DNA of 52,860 nt, taken from assembly GCA_041678605.1 (NCBI GenBank), contig JBAYNW010000012.1, positions 1 through 52,860 on the forward strand. The letters run 5' to 3'. Numbering within the stretch: position 1 is the stretch's first letter; each line of letters begins with the position of its first letter. The position numbers were made by a program, and so were the translations under genes. Of this stretch, positions 49,897 to 52,860 are shown one piece after another. Source of the stretch: JBAYNW01 sp041678605. GTDB taxonomy: Bacteria > Cyanobacteriota > Vampirovibrionia > Gastranaerophilales > Gastranaerophilaceae. The notes below the pieces were generated by a model that saw only the letters and a program-made list of their open reading frames with translations, was not told where the DNA came from and did not search any database.

Positions 49897-52494
49897 ATGA
49901 AAAAACTTATTATATTTCTGTTTGTGTTTATATTGGGGAATTGCGTTTTTGCACTGGATTACAGTGTTTACAAGCTGGATGACGGGCAGGTCGTTATTAT
50001 AAAACAGGTTAAAAATAACCCGATTGTAACTGTTGACACATGGATAAAAACCGGTTCCATTAACGAAAACGACCAGAACAACGGGGTTTCGCACTTTTTG
50101 GAACACCTGTTTTTTAAGGGAACGGCAAACCATCCACCAGGGGACTTTGACAAGATTTTAGAATCCAAAGGTGCAATTACAAATGCCTCTACAAGCAAGG
50201 ATTTTACACATTATTACGTGACAATTCCTTCCAAATACTTTGATTTGGCTGTGGACTTACACGCAGATATGCTTTTGAACCCGCTTATTCCGAGAAAAGA
50301 ATTGGAAAAAGAGCGAAAGGTTGTCATGGAAGAAATCGCAAAAGACGAAAACAATCCGGGTGAAAAAGTATCCGATAATTTAATCCAAATGCTTTATAAA
50401 ACCCACCCTTACAAAAGAAAAGTGCTTGGAACAAACGAAATTATAGGCAAAATTACCAGAGAAGAAATTTTGGACTATTACAATACCCATTATGGTCCGC
50501 AAAATATGATTACGATTGTAATTGGGGATGTTGATTCCCAGCATGCTCTCGATAAAATAAAGGAAGATTTCAAAACGGAGCCGAGAAAAATTGTTAAAAA
50601 TATAAACAAGCCCGAAAAACAGCTTTCGTCAAAACTTACCAAAGTCGATTATCAGCCTGTTCAGGGCGGGTATTTATTAATCGGTTATCGCAGCGTGAAC
50701 GCACTTAACTCAGACACCTACGCACTTGATGTTCTTGCGACGATATTGGGTGACGGCCGTTCTTCTGTACTTTATCAAACCATAAAAGAACAAAAGCAGC
50801 TTGCTTATTCGATTTCGGCTAATAATTCGACGTACAGAGAGGACGGAATTTTCACAATCAGTGCAAATTTCACGCCAGAAAATGCCGACAAGCTTCAAAA
50901 GGCAATCTTTGAGGAAGTCGCAAAAATCCAAAAGCAGGGAGTAACTTCTGAACAGCTAAAATTGGCGAAAAATGTTATTGAAAGAGATACTTATTATGCA
51001 AGGGAATCTATTTCAAACATTTCTTCAGAAATCGGATACACGACGGTTTTGACCGATAACCCAAAATATTACGACGAATATTTGAACAATATTAAAAAAG
51101 TGACCGCCCATGATGTCAAAAAGGTTGCAGATATTTATCTGAGTGAAAATAAAAGTGCGGTTTCAGTAGTTTTGCCCGAAAGTGCAAAAATTTCACAAGC
51201 TGTTTCAAAACCGAAAGCGGAGTATAATGCAAAATTAATCAAGGAAATTCCGTCGACGAAAAAATATGAACTTGCCAACTCGGCAACACTTTTGATAAGC
51301 CCTAATGAACTTAATGATATTGTTGCAATGAGTATTTACGTAAAAGGCGGAGAATTTTTGGAAAAAATCCCCGGAACCGCCGATATGGTGAGTTCTGTTA
51401 TGATGAAGGGAACAAAAAAATATTCCTCGCTTGAATTGGCTCAAATTCTTGAAGAAAACGGAATTAAAATTTCCCCGTCCGCCTCCGCGGATACTTTTTC
51501 AATAGACGTTTTGACAACAAAAGCCCAACTTCCTAAAACATTGGAGATTTTGGATGAAATAGTCAACAATGCGGCTTTTGATGATTATGAAATTGAAAAA
51601 ACGAGAACGGCAAAGCTGAATTCAATAAAAAAATCAAGGGATGTTCCTATAAATTTGGCACTTGAAGAATATAAAAACTTAGTCTATGAAAATTCCGTTT
51701 ATTCATACGGTCCAAAAATTTTCGAAAAAACTTTGCCTAAAATCCAACGGGATGACATTCTGGATTATTACAACACGATTTTTAAGCCCAAAAATATTGT
51801 AATCTCGGTGAATGGCAACATTAATCAAGAAGATTTGGCAAATCAGTTGACAAATATTTTTGGAGCAGCAACCACAGGAAATGAAACCGCATTTGACTAT
51901 AACAATTACGCCTCAAAAATTTATCCGATAACAACTCCAAAAACATCCGTAAATAAAATTGAGGACCTGAAAACTGCCTGGGTTGTTTTGGGTTGGCAGA
52001 CAGCGGGAGTGCAAAACCGGAAAGATTGTGCTACTTTGCAAGTGATAGATGCTATTTTGGGTTCAGGAATGAGTTCAAGGCTGTTCAGAAACGTTCGTGA
52101 TCAGGAGGGGCTGGCTTATCAACTGGGTTCGAGCTATTCTCCCAAAATTTTAAGGGGTGCTTTTACTATGTACATCGGTACAAACCCGAAAACGCTCAAT
52201 CTTGCAAAAGAGAAAATGCTTGCCGAAGTCAGCAGGCTTAGAACCGAGTTTGTAAGCGACAAAGAGCTTCAGGAGGCGAAAGACAAAATAATCGGGAATT
52301 ATGTAATTTCGCAAGAAACTAACCTCGAAAAGGCTTCTTCTGTGGGCTGGTTTGAAACTTCCGGCAGGGGGTTTGATTTTAAAGATAAATACGAGAAAAT
52401 TATAAATTCGGTGACTGCTTCTGACATAATCGAAGTCGCCAACAAATATTTCAACGAAAATTACGTTACCTCAATCGTTGAAGGGAATAACTAA
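49897..52494 (+). CDS. M16-family metallopeptidase, exported, two-domain
   Basis: 865 residues from the ATG at 49897 (AGAGGGG upstream; a TTG one codon earlier is open). A signal peptide (MKKLIIFLFVFILGNCVFA) is followed by an active M16 domain with inverted zinc motif HFLEH (66-70) and the distal Glu in VVMEEIAKDENNPG (about 145). A second M16 pair follows from about 445, lacking HxxEH but keeping SSRLFRNVRDQEGLAY, as usual for the inactive half. It is likely a periplasmic peptidase of the pitrilysin/PqqL type. The substrate is unknown. Confidence 0.92.
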   Translation: MKKLIIFLFVFILGNCVFALDYSVYKLDDGQVVIIKQVKNNPIVTVDTWIKTGSINENDQNNGVSHFLEHLFFKGTANHPPGDFDKILESKGAITNASTSKDFTHYYVTIPSKYFDLAVDLHADMLLNPLIPRKELEKERKVVMEEIAKDENNPGEKVSDNLIQMLYKTHPYKRKVLGTNEIIGKITREEILDYYNTHYGPQNMITIVIGDVDSQHALDKIKEDFKTEPRKIVKNINKPEKQLSSKLTKVDYQPVQGGYLLIGYRSVNALNSDTYALDVLATILGDGRSSVLYQTIKEQKQLAYSISANNSTYREDGIFTISANFTPENADKLQKAIFEEVAKIQKQGVTSEQLKLAKNVIERDTYYARESISNISSEIGYTTVLTDNPKYYDEYLNNIKKVTAHDVKKVADIYLSENKSAVSVVLPESAKISQAVSKPKAEYNAKLIKEIPSTKKYELANSATLLISPNELNDIVAMSIYVKGGEFLEKIPGTADMVSSVMMKGTKKYSSLELAQILEENGIKISPSASADTFSIDVLTTKAQLPKTLEILDEIVNNAAFDDYEIEKTRTAKLNSIKKSRDVPINLALEEYKNLVYENSVYSYGPKIFEKTLPKIQRDDILDYYNTIFKPKNIVISVNGNINQEDLANQLTNIFGAATTGNETAFDYNNYASKIYPITTPKTSVNKIEDLKTAWVVLGWQTAGVQNRKDCATLQVIDAILGSGMSSRLFRNVRDQEGLAYQLGSSYSPKILRGAFTMYIGTNPKTLNLAKEKMLAEVSRLRTEFVSDKELQEAKDKIIGNYVISQETNLEKASSVGWFETSGRGFDFKDKYEKIINSVTASDIIEVANKYFNENYVTSIVEGNN

Positions 52495-52499
52495 ACAAT

Positions 52500-52676
52500 G
52501 GGCTGTCTAAAAAATCCCCTCTTAACAACGAACGTCGTGCCGGAACATGGGTTATCGGCTCCTCTTAGATTGTCCCTAATCCGGCATCCCACAAGTGAGA
52601 TCCCGAATTAAGGATGATTTTTTTGAAGTCGATAATTCATGTTTCGGGACGACGGGGGGACTTTTTAGACAGCCTC
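52500..52676. mobile_element. MITE-like palindromic element, copy 2 (inverted)
   Basis: About 177 bp with ends GGGCTGTCTAAAAAATCCCC and GGACTTTTTAGACAGCC. The interior is the reverse complement of 883-1066 with scattered changes (for example CCTAATCCGGCATC, GAGATCCCGAATTAAGG, AATTCATGTTTCGGGA). It starts 5 bp after the M16 stop codon and probably terminates its transcript. Confidence 0.75.
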
Positions 52677-52776
52677 TTGTTTGTGGGATTTTTTACAAGC
52701 TATAAAGTCAATCAGAACAATGTTTCCAGTAAAAATCGCATAATCCTGCTTAGCGATTTTGTTCATGTTTAAATAA

Positions 52777-52848
52777 AAAGCGAAGGGTTGAAACTCAGCA
52801 TAATCCAGTCATATAGACTTCAACAGAGATTGTTCTTCCCTTCGCTTT
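52777..52848. other. Inverted repeat with structured interior at the window end
   Basis: AAAGCGAAGGG (52777-52787) pairs with CCCTTCGCTTT (52838-52848). A second arm, TTGAA/TTCAA, lies inside. On the minus strand the outer stem is followed by TTTTTATTT, so it could end a minus-strand RNA. The 52681-52860 interval holds no gene. Confidence 0.5.
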
Positions 52849-52860
52849 AATTCAATCAGA

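Noticed and set aside
1..52860. tRNA, rRNA or tmRNA genes
   Set aside because: No cloverleaf, CCA end, GTTCRA loop or conserved rRNA segment was found on either strand by reading; GTTCGAC/GGTTCGAG hits are in repeats or coding DNA.

Overview
The window looks like chromosomal DNA from a low-GC, non-photosynthetic relative of the Cyanobacteria, most likely the gut lineage Vampirovibrionia/Melainabacteria (Gastranaerophilales). This is inference from four kinds of gene: a cyanobacterium-like RNA polymerase omega subunit (23271-23510), a cyanobacterial/HelY-type Ski2-like helicase (10869-13160), a HydE maturase that implies fermentative [FeFe]-hydrogenase metabolism, and many unassigned small membrane proteins with a short N-terminal SFG/PxFG motif. 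There is an outer-membrane lipid-transport (MCE) protein, several lipoproteins and a pilin-like protein. No rRNA, tRNA, CRISPR array, phage or complete insertion sequence was seen.

Layout. 1-6640: a promoter/terminator leader region, a small membrane protein, a palindromic 184-bp element, rarA, two coupled membrane proteins, an E1-like (ThiF/MoeB) gene overlapping mnmA, a pilin-like gene and a divergent XRE regulator. 6640-10650: repeat-rich spacer, a TPR protein, and an fdtA/fdtB-like pair for amino-sugar synthesis. 10869-18241: Ski2-like helicase, three unassigned proteins, an exported TPR protein and a DapL-like aminotransferase. 18430-21666: two tandem hybrid-cluster-protein (Hcp) homologues that have lost the metal-binding cysteines. 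21677-25923: upp, an MCE protein, rpoZ, purine nucleoside phosphorylase, trxB and a lipoprotein. 26091-28493: two paralogues of unknown function, each behind a near-identical promoter with three 11-bp repeats like a Pho box. 28739-36397: radA, an orphan HicB, thrB, a DUF4143 ATPase, leuC and a homocitrate/isopropylmalate synthase. 36513-40599: Asp/Glu racemase, a secreted protein, hydE, a lytic-transglycosylase-like protein and a WecG/TagA glycosyltransferase. 40654-48837: a mostly same-strand run holding the two halves of transketolase (split by a DUF1016 nuclease and a lipoprotein), ftsE-ftsX, a degenerate receiver/GGDEF protein, an isochorismatase-family hydrolase and hisD. 48909-52494: a coiled-coil protein and a double-domain M16 peptidase.

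How it works together. Most genes are housekeeping and arranged in short, tightly overlapping operons. At least nine genes have a -10 box 6-7 bp before the ATG and no Shine-Dalgarno, so a sizeable share of transcripts here is probably leaderless. Intergenic spacers are built from shuffled repeat modules, some with 8-bp periodicity, which also run into the ends of coding regions.

Best candidates for undescribed biology: the cluster-less Hcp pair; the paralogue pair under duplicated Pho-box-like promoters; the MnmA variant translationally coupled to an E1-like enzyme; and the leaderless-promoter pattern.
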